Origin: an uncultured Lachnospiraceae bacterium
GTDB lineage: Bacteria; Bacillota; Clostridia; Lachnospirales; Lachnospiraceae
Direction of reading: 5' to 3'
DNA length: 64,000 bases
NCBI GenBank assembly: GCA_910585345.1
Contig: CAJUDS010000005.1
Coordinates: 1 to 64,000, forward strand
Part shown: positions 42,875-51,657 of the stretch, piece after piece
Position numbering within the stretch: the first letter of the stretch is position 1
Layout: the number at the start of each line of letters is the position of its first letter
The notes under the pieces: model-generated
The model's input: only the letters and a program-made list of their open reading frames with translations
Told to the model about the DNA's origin: nothing
Database searches by the model: none
Translations under genes and position numbers: made by a program

Positions 42875-44725
42875 TTGAAAAACAAAGAAAAGATATATTT
42901 GGAACGGTTTAACCGTCATTATGACGAGCTGCGGTGGCTTTATATGGAATTATATGATAATGACGGGATGTTTGCGGAATTGTGTGAGAATATGCGCTGC
43001 TTTTATGAGGAGAGGAACCGGGATCTGCGCAAATCTGACAAAGAAAGAGAAAAAAATCCGGACTGGTATAAAAGCAACGATATGCTGGGCATGATGTTTT
43101 ATATTGATAATTTTGCAGGAACCATGAAGGGTGTGGAAGCAAAGCTGGATTATATAGAAGCGTGCAATGTAAACTACATCCATTTAATGCCGTTTCTGGA
43201 TACCGTGGAGGGGCGTTCGGACGGCGGCTATGCAGTGGCTGATTTCAGAAAGGTGCAGAAGAAGCTGGGGACAATGGAAGATCTGGAAGATCTGACGGCT
43301 GCCTGCCATCAAAAGAACATTAATGTATGCATGGATTTTGTCATGAACCATACTTCAGAAGACCACGAGTGGGCGAAGCGGGCGCGCCAGGGCGAAGGAG
43401 AATATATGAGCCGGTATTTCTTCTATGATAATGAAGCCATACCGGCGCAGTATGAACGGACGGTGCCGCAGGTATTTCCAACAACAGCGCCGGGCAATTT
43501 CACCTGGCTGCCAGAGGTCGGACATTTTGTTATGACTACGTTTTACCCTTATCAATGGGATTTGAATTACCGCAATCCCAGGGTGTTTAATGAAATGATG
43601 TATAATTTCCTTTATCTGGCGAATAGAGGGATTGACATTATCCGCATAGACGCGGTGCCTTATATATGGAAGGAATTGGGGACGCAGTCCCGAAATCTGC
43701 CGCAGGTACATACGATTGTGCGCATGATGCGTATGATAGGCGAGATCGTGTGTCCGGGTATTTTGCTGCTTGGCGAAGTAGTGATGGAGCCGGAAAAGGT
43801 AGCGCCTTATTTTGGCACGATAGAAAAGCCGGAATGTCATATGTTGTATAATGTGACGACAATGGCGACTACATGGCATACGGTAGCCACAAGAGACGTG
43901 CGACTGCTGAAAAGGCAATTGGATATTGTCAATTCTCTGCCAAAGGAATATGTGTTTTTGAATTATCTGCGCTGCCACGATGATATTGGCTGGGGATTGG
44001 ATTATGGTACGCTGATGACTGAAGGAATCGGAGAGGTATCTCACAAAAAGTATTTAAATGATTATTTCAGGGGTTATTGCGGCAGCAGCAACAGCAGGGG
44101 AGAGCTTTATAATGAAGACCCGGTAACGGGCGACGCAAGATTCTGTGGCACGACGGCTTCCATGTGCGGCGTTGAGAGAGCGGTTTATGAGAAGAATGAG
44201 GCTATGCTGGCAAGTGCGATACAGATGGATGTCATGCTGCATGCCTATATGTTTATGCAGTCAGGAATACCCGTACTATACAGTGGCGACGAGATCGGCC
44301 AGCTCAACGATTATAGCTATAAAGAAGATCCCAATAAGGCAGCGGATTCCAGATATATTCACAGAGGAGCGATGCACTGGGAGCTGGTAAAAAATATTGC
44401 GGATCAGGAGACGATGGAGGGCAGGCTGTTCGGCAGACTGAAAGAATTAGAAGAGATCAGGAAAAAGGAAAATGTTTTTGTTACAGATGCCGATACATGG
44501 ACAATCGAGACATGGGAACCAAGTGTGCTCTGCATCTGCAGATGCAAAGACAGCGATAAGCTGATTGGTTTGTTTAATTTTAGCGAATATAATAAAACGG
44601 CCTGGATTAATGAGACAGACGGAGAATATGAGGATTTGATTTCCGGCAGGCGTATGCGCGCCAGCGGCGTCAATATTCCCGCTTATGGATTTTATTATTT
44701 AAAAAGAGTGAAAGAGATGATATAA
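42875..44725 (+). CDS. GH13 amylosucrase-like (GH13_4) enzyme
   Basis: A 616-residue enzyme with a TTG start at 42875 after CAGGAG. It resembles amylosucrase in the order of motifs: YIHLMPFLDTVEGRSDGGYAV, MDFVMNHTSEDHEWA, FYPYQWDLNYRNPRVF, IIRIDAVPYIW (nucleophile Asp259), LLLGEVVM (acid/base Glu301) and LRCHDDIGW (Asp369). This family acts on sucrose, splitting it or moving glucose onto glucans. Placed after alpha-galactosidase it would use sucrose left from raffinose. Whether it makes polymer or simply hydrolyses (or phosphorolyses) sucrose cannot be settled here. Confidence 0.9.
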   Translation: MKNKEKIYLERFNRHYDELRWLYMELYDNDGMFAELCENMRCFYEERNRDLRKSDKEREKNPDWYKSNDMLGMMFYIDNFAGTMKGVEAKLDYIEACNVNYIHLMPFLDTVEGRSDGGYAVADFRKVQKKLGTMEDLEDLTAACHQKNINVCMDFVMNHTSEDHEWAKRARQGEGEYMSRYFFYDNEAIPAQYERTVPQVFPTTAPGNFTWLPEVGHFVMTTFYPYQWDLNYRNPRVFNEMMYNFLYLANRGIDIIRIDAVPYIWKELGTQSRNLPQVHTIVRMMRMIGEIVCPGILLLGEVVMEPEKVAPYFGTIEKPECHMLYNVTTMATTWHTVATRDVRLLKRQLDIVNSLPKEYVFLNYLRCHDDIGWGLDYGTLMTEGIGEVSHKKYLNDYFRGYCGSSNSRGELYNEDPVTGDARFCGTTASMCGVERAVYEKNEAMLASAIQMDVMLHAYMFMQSGIPVLYSGDEIGQLNDYSYKEDPNKAADSRYIHRGAMHWELVKNIADQETMEGRLFGRLKELEEIRKKENVFVTDADTWTIETWEPSVLCICRCKDSDKLIGLFNFSEYNKTAWINETDGEYEDLISGRRMRASGVNIPAYGFYYLKRVKEMI

Positions 44726-44766
44726 TAGCCGCAAAAGAAAAACATGCGGGAAGGAGAAACAATCCG

Positions 44767-45942
44767 ATGGAAAATGTAACGAAGGCGATCATTAATGTGG
44801 GAGTAAACGACAGGAAAATCACATTATTTGAGGGCCAGTATGCATTAAAAAAAGGAATGGCATATAATTCTTATGTAATTTTGGATGAGAAAACGGCAGT
44901 CATGGATACGGTGGACGCTTATGTGACAATGGAGTGGATAGATCATCTGACAGAAGCGTTGGGCGGCAGAACTGTGGATTATCTGATCGTGCAGCATATG
45001 GAACCGGATCATGCGGGAAGTATACAGGAACTGGCGGTCAGGTTTCCGGAAATGAAAATCGTAGGAAGCGCCATTGCGGTTAATATGATGAAACAGTTTT
45101 TTGACATGGATTTCCAGGGGCGGATCATCGTGGTAAAAGAGGGCGACACACTTTGTCTGGGAAAACACATGCTGCAGTTTTTTACAGGAGCCATGGTGCA
45201 TTGGCCGGAGGTCATCGTTACTTATGAACAGTCTGAAAAAGTCATGTTCAGTGCGGATGCATTTGGCAAATTTGGTACAAGAGATGCGGATGAGGAGTGG
45301 ATTGATGAAGCAAGAAGGTATTATCTGAATATCTGCGGGAAATATGGCGTGCAGGTACAGGCGCTTTTGCAGAAACTGGCCGCGCTTTCTATTTCTGTGA
45401 TCTGTCCCCTGCATGGCCCTGTGCTGACAGAGAATTTAGCGTATTATATCGGAAAATATCTGACCTGGAGCGGCTATGAACCGGAGGAAGAGGGCATTTT
45501 TATCGCTTATGCTTCGATTTACGGACATACGGAAAAAGCGGCTTTGAAGCTGAAAGAGCTTTTGGAGGAAAAGGGAGTCCCGAAAGTGGAAGTATGCGAT
45601 TTATGCCGTGAAGATCTTCACGAAGCGGTAGCAAAAGCATTTTGCTATGACAGGCTGGTATTGGCCGCAGTTTCCTATGACGCGGGTGTTTTTCCGGCAA
45701 TGGAAACATTTTTGTATCGGTTGAAAGCAAAAAATTTCCAGAAAAGGACTGTTGGTTTAATTGAGAACGGTTCCTGGGGTCCAACTGCCGGTAAGACAAT
45801 GAAGGCGCTGTTAGAGGGAATGAAAGAGCTGCATATCATTGAACCGCTTATAACAATAAAATCAGCCATGAAACCGGAGACAATCGCACAGCTTGAGAAG
45901 ATGGCGCAGGCGTTGGCGGGAAGAGAGGAAAATGCCGGTTAA
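44767..45942 (+). CDS. FprA family A-type flavoprotein
   Basis: A 391-residue flavodiiron protein that reduces oxygen to water, or nitric oxide, in anaerobes. The lactamase-like half carries the diiron ligands: QHMEPDHAGS (His77, Glu79, Asp81), GAMVHWPE, FSADAFG and CPLHGPV. The flavodoxin half begins about residue 240 with FIAYASIYGHTEKAALKLKELL and holds VGLIENGSWGPTAGK. GGAAGGAG precedes the start. It stands 41 bases after the amylosucrase-like gene, with no terminator between, so some read-through is possible. A clear terminator follows. Confidence 0.95.
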   Translation: MENVTKAIINVGVNDRKITLFEGQYALKKGMAYNSYVILDEKTAVMDTVDAYVTMEWIDHLTEALGGRTVDYLIVQHMEPDHAGSIQELAVRFPEMKIVGSAIAVNMMKQFFDMDFQGRIIVVKEGDTLCLGKHMLQFFTGAMVHWPEVIVTYEQSEKVMFSADAFGKFGTRDADEEWIDEARRYYLNICGKYGVQVQALLQKLAALSISVICPLHGPVLTENLAYYIGKYLTWSGYEPEEEGIFIAYASIYGHTEKAALKLKELLEEKGVPKVEVCDLCREDLHEAVAKAFCYDRLVLAAVSYDAGVFPAMETFLYRLKAKNFQKRTVGLIENGSWGPTAGKTMKALLEGMKELHIIEPLITIKSAMKPETIAQLEKMAQALAGREENAG

Positions 45943-45980
45943 GCAGGCGTTTCCCTGAAATAAAAAAGTAAGCGTGATAA

Positions 45981-46023
45981 AAAGGCATTCCGAATTGCAG
46001 AGAAAGAGATTCGGGGTGCCTTT
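45981..46023 (+). terminator. Terminator after fprA
   Basis: AAAGGCA..CCGAAT pairs with ATTCGG..TGCCTTT over a 13-base loop (45981-46023), with one internal mismatch zone. It ends the sugar/fprA transcript. Confidence 0.75.
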
Positions 46024-46101
46024 GCTGTGTGCCTGCAGTCACGACAAACGCATGTGTTAACATTTTAGGAACATGCAGAAACGGTTATCCTGGGCACTGC
46101 C

Positions 46102-46318
46102 CGGCATAGATTTCTGTACGTACGCCGGGCAGAAAAGACTGCATTTTCTAATAGTCCGCGCGTACTGTTCCGAGGGTTGCGAGGCAGACGGCCTTTACGC
46201 GCCGTCCGGGCGCGGGCGGCCTTTTCCGGACCTCCCTGTCCGGAAACTGCTGTCTATGGGCGGACAATAAGAAAATGCAGTCTTTCCTGCAAAGTCGCAC
46301 GCACAGAAATTTATGCCT
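46102..46318. repeat. Large foldback element, 58-base arms
   Basis: The arm 46102-46159 and its reverse complement 46260-46318 match at most positions (shared runs include AAAGACTGCATTTTCT and ATTTCTGT). The 100-base centre is GC-rich and itself folds: TTTCCGGA/TCCGGAAA is a perfect inner stem at about 46224-46247. The frames across the region change sense on the two arms and look like chance. The layout suggests a structured RNA or a MITE-like foldback rather than a gene. Confidence 0.75.
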
Positions 46319-46347
46319 GACAGCTTCTGCAGAAATGCCGAAAATAC

Positions 46348-46529
46348 AAGGGAAAAAAATGCTCTTTTGGGTGGTGAGTGTTTCATTTTACGGAATCATT
46401 TTTATATGGCTGCTGCAAAACAGCTGCAGGCAGGAGCTGATACAGAAACTGTCAATTTGGCAAATGGGCGCCCACTACGGCTGTCACACAAATGTTTATG
46501 ATTTGTTCCTTCATGCGTTTGTTCCGTGG
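46348..46529 (+). repeat. Promoter-proximal repeat, copy 2
   Basis: 46348-46410 and 46478-46529 match copy 1 at 5357-5419 and 5422-5471. The 67 bases between (46411-46477) are absent from copy 1. It begins about 30 bases after the foldback and ends 17 bases before the -35 box at 46547. Confidence 0.75.
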
Positions 46530-46546
46530 CCTGCCGTGTAAAAAGA

Positions 46547-46575
46547 TTGAAAGGACCCGTAAAAAAGAGTAGTAT
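46547..46575 (+). promoter_or_regulatory. Putative promoter for the tandem membrane protein genes
   Basis: TTGAAA (46547-46552) and TAGTAT (46570-46575) with a 17-base spacer. A second choice of -10, TATATT, lies three bases further. It is 33-60 bases before ATG 46608. Confidence 0.5.
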
Positions 46576-46607
46576 ATTAAAAAAGGCATAAAATGGAGGG
46601 GCGGAAA

Positions 46608-47957
46608 ATGAAAAAATTGTATTCCGGCATAGCTGTGTTCGCACTTTTGACGGTGATATTTTTTGGAGTGACGGCCGGCGGGCCGTTTTTGCAGATGATA
46701 GCGGGGCCGCAGACAGCGGCGGCGGATCAGAGCTTTGAGCAGATGGAGGGGAAGTATATTACATATGAGGTAACCCGCCCGGTCGTGTCGTTTGCGGAGG
46801 AATATTATTCCGGCGATCCGGGCCGGGTCAGTAAAGTTGCTTATGTGACGTATGACGAGACGCGGCAGGCGTTTTTAAAGATTGTGACGTCGGAGCGAAA
46901 GAGCGGTAAACTGGACGATCTTTTACGTGCAGTCAATCGTTCGGAGGAGTTGAAGGCTCAGTGGGGAGACGAGCAGGCCGAGGCGGAACGCCCGGTGCCG
47001 GTAAGCGGTTCTTTGACGGCAATTGCAGAGGAAGGTGTGGTACAGACGATTCTCGAGGCAATGGGCAGCGGCGATTCTTTTAGCATCCCGGAAATGAACG
47101 CGCTTGCGATGGGACAGAAGAACTGGTATGTGCTGGAAGAGGATGGTATCAGCGGAATAAAAGTCACAAATCTTTGGATTTGTGCTGTGGCAGCCGGGGT
47201 GGCGTTATTTGCGGCGCTGCTCTGTCTGTTGTTTCTGTGCAGAAAGAAGGACGTGGCGGCCGGCGGTTACGGCAGCGCATGGGAGCGGCTTTTGGAGAAG
47301 CAGCGCGTGTGGCTGGAACCGTGGTGCGCGCAAGGCTGCAGACGGCGTGTCTGGCAGGGATTTTTATTTTTGGCGGGAGCGCCTGCTGTGATGGCGGCGC
47401 TGGGCATTGCGGTCGGCGCCGATATGATATCCATTTTAACGTGCCATCTGCCGATTGGACTGGCGGCCGGCGAGCTCTGCGCTCTTATGCTGGCGGCCGG
47501 GGGCGGCGTTTTTGTGCCGGATAAGATTATCCGCATACTGAATAAAAATATGCAAAGACTTGCTTTGCCGCAGGCGGAACAGGAGGCGCTGGCGGAAGAA
47601 CTTTTGGAGACGGATGCTCAGTGGAGCGTTTTTGAAAAAGGGAAAGAGGAAATCTATTATGGAATTTTGGGGGAACGTTTTTGGGCAGTCTTTTCCGGCA
47701 GGGGCATTTTGACTGTGATGGATTCCCGTCGCTTGGAAAGGATGGAGACAGTGACGGTTTCGGGGCAGATCCGTGTAGGAAAGGTGCGCACCCATTATCA
47801 CTATTACAGTATCCGGGCATTTTACCGGGATTCGCCAAGGAAAAAGGACTGTGATGTATTGGTTAATTTCAATGCGGAAAATACGGCGGAGGAGTTTATG
47901 GCTCTGGCACGCAGGCGTTTGGGAGAGCGGGCTGAAGAAGTAATACAGGAGGGATAA
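46608..47957 (+). CDS. Membrane protein of unknown function, tandem paralogue 1
   Basis: A 449-residue protein from ATG 46608 (MKKLYSGIAVFALLTVIFFG) after GGAGGGGCGGAA. It has an N-terminal span (8-30), an outer domain with EGKYITYEVTRPVVSFAEEYY and PVPVSGSLTAIAEEG, a central span at about 191-212, then two more (about 251-300), and a C-terminal cytoplasmic domain with QIRVGKVRTHYHYYSIRAFY and a tail of small helices. The gene that follows shares this order of parts (EGAYVSWEVLYPLQEYM, VSVSGSLERL), so the two come from a duplication. I cannot name a family with confidence. The gene looks GC-rich against its neighbour. Confidence 0.7.
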   Translation: MKKLYSGIAVFALLTVIFFGVTAGGPFLQMIAGPQTAAADQSFEQMEGKYITYEVTRPVVSFAEEYYSGDPGRVSKVAYVTYDETRQAFLKIVTSERKSGKLDDLLRAVNRSEELKAQWGDEQAEAERPVPVSGSLTAIAEEGVVQTILEAMGSGDSFSIPEMNALAMGQKNWYVLEEDGISGIKVTNLWICAVAAGVALFAALLCLLFLCRKKDVAAGGYGSAWERLLEKQRVWLEPWCAQGCRRRVWQGFLFLAGAPAVMAALGIAVGADMISILTCHLPIGLAAGELCALMLAAGGGVFVPDKIIRILNKNMQRLALPQAEQEALAEELLETDAQWSVFEKGKEEIYYGILGERFWAVFSGRGILTVMDSRRLERMETVTVSGQIRVGKVRTHYHYYSIRAFYRDSPRKKDCDVLVNFNAENTAEEFMALARRRLGERAEEVIQEG

Positions 47958-47960
47958 GAA

Positions 47961-49004
47961 ATGATTCGGGAGTTGCGGATTGGACAGTTTAAGGACATTG
48001 CTTTGGGTGTGCTGATTTTAGGAGCGTTGTGTATTTTTGGATTCTGGAAAATTGGTCCGGGGCTTTTGGAGGTGGTAAAGGGGGCAGCACCACTGAGGGA
48101 ACAGGACAGACTTGAAAGCAAGGAGGGCGCTTACGTATCCTGGGAGGTATTGTATCCTTTGCAAGAGTATATGGAGACTACTAAGACAACAAAGATCTAT
48201 GGAGTATCCGGCAAATCGAAAAAAAACCGTTCTTATTGGATTGTAATCAACAGAGCTCAGGAAACTTGCATGTCGGTGGAAGTATCGGCAAAGCGCTATG
48301 AAGAGATGGAGGCGTGTGCCGACCGGCTTTTTGAAGCATGGGAAAAGGGAGTAGAGCCGACAGAAGAAGGCGTATCGGTATCAGGTTCTTTGGAAAGATT
48401 ACAAGGGGAAGACTTATACTATTTTAACCGAACTTTGGCAAGGCTTGGACTTCCGGAAGAGGATATCGTGTACCATCTCCGGGATGGAGTGGTTTGCGGG
48501 GAGTCAAAAACCAATATTTACGGGCTCTCGGGAATTTATATTATTGTGTTGTTGATTTTGTTATTTATAGTGTACACAACCTTTAGCAATTCGGCTGTTA
48601 AGGGGGTTCGAGCATATCTGGCGGAACATCCTAAAACGAGTATGGCGCAGTTGGAAAGTGATTTTGCGACGGCGGTGAAAATAAATGGGATCTGGGTGGG
48701 AAAAAGCTGGACTTTTAGTTCCAAATTGAAAAAGCTGATTTTGGAAAACAGCCAGATTATCTGGGTACATACTGGATCAGTTCGGTCGGGGCGTAACATA
48801 AATTTTTATGTCTGGTGGGAGATGTTGGATGGAAGTCAAAATAGGGTTTCTGTGTCCTCTGAGAAGAAATGTAGCGAGATCTTAAAGCATTATGATTCTT
48901 TTTCTCATATCGTAACAGGGAATAATCTAGAGTATGAGCATTTGTTGCGCAATGACCGAGAAGCATTTTTGAATTTGAAATATAGAAGTAGCCTGGAACA
49001 TTGA
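47961..49004 (+). CDS. Membrane protein of unknown function, tandem paralogue 2
   Basis: A 347-residue protein, starting four bases after paralogue 1. It keeps the N-terminal span (IALGVLILGALCIFGFW), the EGAYVSWEVLYPL block, the VSVSGSL block and one central span (IYIIVLLILLFIVYTTF). It lacks the two extra spans of paralogue 1 and has its own C-terminal domain (YLAEHPKTSMAQLESDFATAVKINGIWVGKSW, WVHTGSVRSGRNINFYVWWEM). The gene looks lower in GC than paralogue 1, mostly in the second half. Function unknown. The HTGSVR/THYHYYS regions may be the same fold in both. Confidence 0.7.
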   Translation: MIRELRIGQFKDIALGVLILGALCIFGFWKIGPGLLEVVKGAAPLREQDRLESKEGAYVSWEVLYPLQEYMETTKTTKIYGVSGKSKKNRSYWIVINRAQETCMSVEVSAKRYEEMEACADRLFEAWEKGVEPTEEGVSVSGSLERLQGEDLYYFNRTLARLGLPEEDIVYHLRDGVVCGESKTNIYGLSGIYIIVLLILLFIVYTTFSNSAVKGVRAYLAEHPKTSMAQLESDFATAVKINGIWVGKSWTFSSKLKKLILENSQIIWVHTGSVRSGRNINFYVWWEMLDGSQNRVSVSSEKKCSEILKHYDSFSHIVTGNNLEYEHLLRNDREAFLNLKYRSSLEH

Positions 49005-49376
49005 TTTTTATGTTTGCCATAGAGTATCAGATATGATAGAAGTAGGAATGAACATTTTGCAGAGATGAAGATTTGTTTCAAGGATTGTTTGTCATAAAGT
49101 TTTGTTCCTGCTTTATCGGTATATGCTCTAAATAAGTTTTTAATCATGTTTGGTTATGATTAAGAAGAATAATTAGAGTATATTTCATGTAAGGAAGTTG
49201 GCATTATGATGAAATGTTTTGCAAACATCGAAAGTATGTAAGGTAAAGAACATACCTATATTGACATATTGCCTGCAATAATGGAGTTTCTTTTGAATTG
49301 TAGAAGCAAAAATTTCTGAACTATGTAGAACATATTATCTGCGGTGGCAAGATGGATATAGAGAGTTCTGAGAAAT
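49005..49376. other. Gene-free AT-rich stretch
   Basis: No frame here has both a good start and any known likeness. The stretch is rich in A and T, with short frames only (for example a ten-codon frame at about 49206). It may be decayed sequence between the tandem genes and the terminator at 49377. Confidence 0.5.
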
Positions 49377-49413
49377 AAGGGCTGACGTAGTGTTATGCTT
49401 CGCCAGCCCTTTT
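49377..49413 (+). terminator. Terminator at the 5' edge of the group II intron relic
   Basis: AAGGGCTGACG (49377-49387) pairs with CGCCAGCCCTT (49401-49411) with one mismatch, then TTT. The intron-like start GTGCG follows two bases later. It probably ends the tandem membrane protein transcript. Confidence 0.7.
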
Positions 49414-49415
49414 AC

Positions 49416-49806
49416 GTGCGCCCGGCAGGCACACGCTCTAACGAGGGAAAGTCGTATGTTTTGCAAGCTGTTATCAGCCTGCCAGTGAGAAGTAGGTGCA
49501 GAATAGCAGCCCATAACATAAAGTGAGTCCTGTAGCATCGTTACGTTAGCTTTGAAAGAAACAAGAGAGGATCGAGAGACTTTCTAACGAAAACTATTGA
49601 AGATGTGCAGATATTGGTGTACAACATTGACCACAACAAGGTTACTTATCTGAGAGTAGGCAGGAAATTGAAAGTAGAAGGTAAGAACGCTTAGAGTTAG
49701 GAATAGATAGTGCAAGGCATAGGGCATATCTTTTAACAACCAAATATCCGCTTGCGGAACCGCATGAGCGGTGGTGAGAGGACGGGGTTGGCTCCTCCTA
49801 CTCAAT
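49416..49806 (+). mobile_element. Probable group IIC intron relic without reading frame
   Basis: The start GTGCGCCCGGCAGGCACAC matches the 5' end of group II introns of bacterial class C (GUGYGCCCGGCA). The end shows the class C domain V/VI pattern: GGAACCGC, GCGGTGGTGAGAGGAC, and a short stem with final CTCCTACTCAAT. Class C introns insert just after rho-independent terminators, and such a hairpin ends at 49413. Length is 391 bases with no reverse transcriptase gene. The domain V hairpin looks shortened in its upper part (ACCGC-ATGA-GCGGTGGT), so splicing may be lost. Exact borders are my reading of motifs. Confidence 0.6.
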
Positions 49807-49871
49807 TGTGGGAAATGCATGTATGCAAATAAAATACACACAGTTGTTATGGAACACTGCGACTTAAACTG

Positions 49872-50417
49872 TTACCGTAAAATTCCTAACAGGAGCAGCA
49901 GGATGCCGGAGAGCAGGTCGGCATACCGGTCGGAGATATGCAGAACGGGGGCGCTGCCCAGGAGGTTTCCCACCAGCAAAAAGAGGGCGGAAGTAAGGCA
50001 GGTGATAACTGCCGTAGGCAGCAGCAGGATACCGGATATACCAATACCAATACCGATGCCGATATTATTCAGAGAGAGAGCGGCGCCTACGAGAAAAACT
50101 TCTTTTAAAGGGAGCGTAAATTTCAGATCTTCGGTGTGGAGGCTGTTGTCCCGCCGGAACAGGGATTTTGTAAGATAAAAGAGGCCCAGGGCCAAAAGAA
50201 TACCGCTTCCAAGATACTCTGCGAGAAATGCAGGCAGGAGGGAAAGAAGCTGTCGGCCAAGAAACAAGGACAGGAAAGTGCCTGCAAAGGAGATCAGACT
50301 GATGATCAGATTGTGTATGAATAGTATGCGTATTTTTCGGATACCATAGGACATCCCTACGAAGAAGGCATCAATGTTTACAGAACAGGCAAAAAGCAAA
50401 GAAGAGACGATATACAT
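49872..50417 (-). CDS. ytaF: Sporulation membrane protein YtaF (MntP-like)
   Basis: A 181-residue, six-span membrane protein from ATG 50417 (MYIVSSLLFACSVNIDAFFV) after AGGAG. The two family repeats SVNIDAFFVGMSYGI and LSLNNIGIGIGIGISG carry the acidic/Asn residues seen in MntP-type metal efflux pumps. YtaF is found in spore formers; its role is not well defined, metal export being likely. It reads towards the intron relic and away from yitT. Confidence 0.88.
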   Translation of the reverse strand: MYIVSSLLFACSVNIDAFFVGMSYGIRKIRILFIHNLIISLISFAGTFLSLFLGRQLLSLLPAFLAEYLGSGILLALGLFYLTKSLFRRDNSLHTEDLKFTLPLKEVFLVGAALSLNNIGIGIGIGISGILLLPTAVITCLTSALFLLVGNLLGSAPVLHISDRYADLLSGILLLLLGILR

Positions 50418-50552
50418 AAAATCGCTCCTGCGTTTCAATTTTCGTCATTTTACTAACTATGATATTCAGAAAACAGGATAGCGTTCGACAGAAAAAGAAG
50501 TGGAATTTATAGGGAATCAGCGTTACAATATGCTTAGGAGGATTACGGCAGT

Positions 50553-51461
50553 ATGAATAAAAATATACAGAAAATAACAGACCGACATTTCCTGCAGGAG
50601 CAGGGCAGGCTGCTGGCGGGGGGAATCGCAGGCGTTTTCCTTTATGCGGTTGGAATGAATCTTTTTATCGTTCCGCTTGGACTGTACAGCGGCGGACTGA
50701 TGGGATTTTGCCAGTTGATCCGTACACTGCTCGTCCGGTATCTGGGAATGTCTTTTGGCGGAGTGGATATTGCAGGCGTTATCTACTATATGTTAAATAT
50801 TCCGCTTCTCATTATTGCGTACCGTAATATCAGCAAGCGTTTTTTTGTTAAGACGATTGTCTGTGTAACGGCTATGACTATATTCTTATCCGTGATACCG
50901 ATTCCTCCCAGTCCGATTATGGAGGATGATGTGCTGGCCTCCTGCGTGATCGGCGGCATTATCTGCGGCGCCGGTATTGGGATTCCCCTGCGGATGGGCT
51001 GTTCCGGCGGCGGAATGGATATCTTGGGACTGGCATTGATTAAACAAAGAAAAAATATTAGTGTAGGCAGGCTGAATTTGTGCGTCAATGCAGCGCTGTA
51101 TGGGATTTGTATGTTTTTGTTTGATGTTCCTACAGTGATCTATTCTCTTATTTACGCATCGGTAAATTCGATGGCTGTGGACAGGCTGCATTCCCAGAAT
51201 ATCAATGTGGAAGTAAAGGTAGTCACCAATGAGAAAAATGAAGAGATGGAAAAGGATATTATGACACATCTGGTGAGAGGAGTTACCAGATGGAGCGCTA
51301 AGGGAGCATATACGGAAGAGGATAAGCAGGTGCTTTATATCCTGTTGTCTAAGTATGAACTGGCACATTTAAAATATATCGTAAAAAAACATGATCCGCA
51401 TGCGTTTATTGTGGAAAATGAGGGTGTGAATATCAGCGGTAATTTTTTGAAGAAATTATAA
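50553..51461 (+). CDS. YitT family membrane protein
   Basis: A 302-residue protein with five or six N-terminal spans (AGGIAGVFLYAVGMNLFIVP, GGLMGFCQLIR, GIPLRMGCSGGGMDILGLAL) and a C-terminal DUF2179 domain (residues about 215-300: VEVKVVTNEKNEEMEKDIMTHLVRGVTRWSAKGAYTEEDKQVLYILL), where small molecules or nucleotides may bind. Function is not settled. AGGAGG lies ahead of the ATG. A perfect terminator follows at once. Confidence 0.92.
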   Translation: MNKNIQKITDRHFLQEQGRLLAGGIAGVFLYAVGMNLFIVPLGLYSGGLMGFCQLIRTLLVRYLGMSFGGVDIAGVIYYMLNIPLLIIAYRNISKRFFVKTIVCVTAMTIFLSVIPIPPSPIMEDDVLASCVIGGIICGAGIGIPLRMGCSGGGMDILGLALIKQRKNISVGRLNLCVNAALYGICMFLFDVPTVIYSLIYASVNSMAVDRLHSQNINVEVKVVTNEKNEEMEKDIMTHLVRGVTRWSAKGAYTEEDKQVLYILLSKYELAHLKYIVKKHDPHAFIVENEGVNISGNFLKKL

Positions 51462-51490
51462 AAAGCGGCAGTTTTCATATGCCGCTTTTT
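51460..51490. terminator. Bidirectional terminator between yitT and pyrG
   Basis: AAAAAGCGGCA (51460-51470) and TGCCGCTTTTT (51480-51490) are exact complements over a nine-base loop. T-runs exist on both strands. It ends yitT and can also stop pyrG transcripts coming the other way. Confidence 0.9.
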
Positions 51491-51549
51491 ATAATGCGCA
51501 GACCAACCAGATGAAATATGCCGCCAAGGCGGTGCACAGGCTGCGCGCG

Positions 51550-51571
51550 AGCAAGGAAAATTTTCCTTGCT
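51550..51571. repeat. Perfect 22-base palindrome
   Basis: AGCAAGGAAAA/TTTTCCTTGCT is a perfect palindrome with no loop, lying between the terminator and the pyrG stop. With TTATTATATTTT after it on the plus strand it may be a back-up terminator. Confidence 0.7.
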
Positions 51572-51657
51572 TTATTATATTTTGCCAGACAATCGCGTAC
51601 TGTTTTGCATGTCGGATCCAGTGCATACAGAAACAGCCGTAATGATGATTGATAAAA

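Noticed and set aside
46073..46541. Two plus frames of 65 and 88 codons
   Set aside because: They read across the foldback arms and the repeat; neither is kept in the copy at 5357, which has stops in the matching frame.
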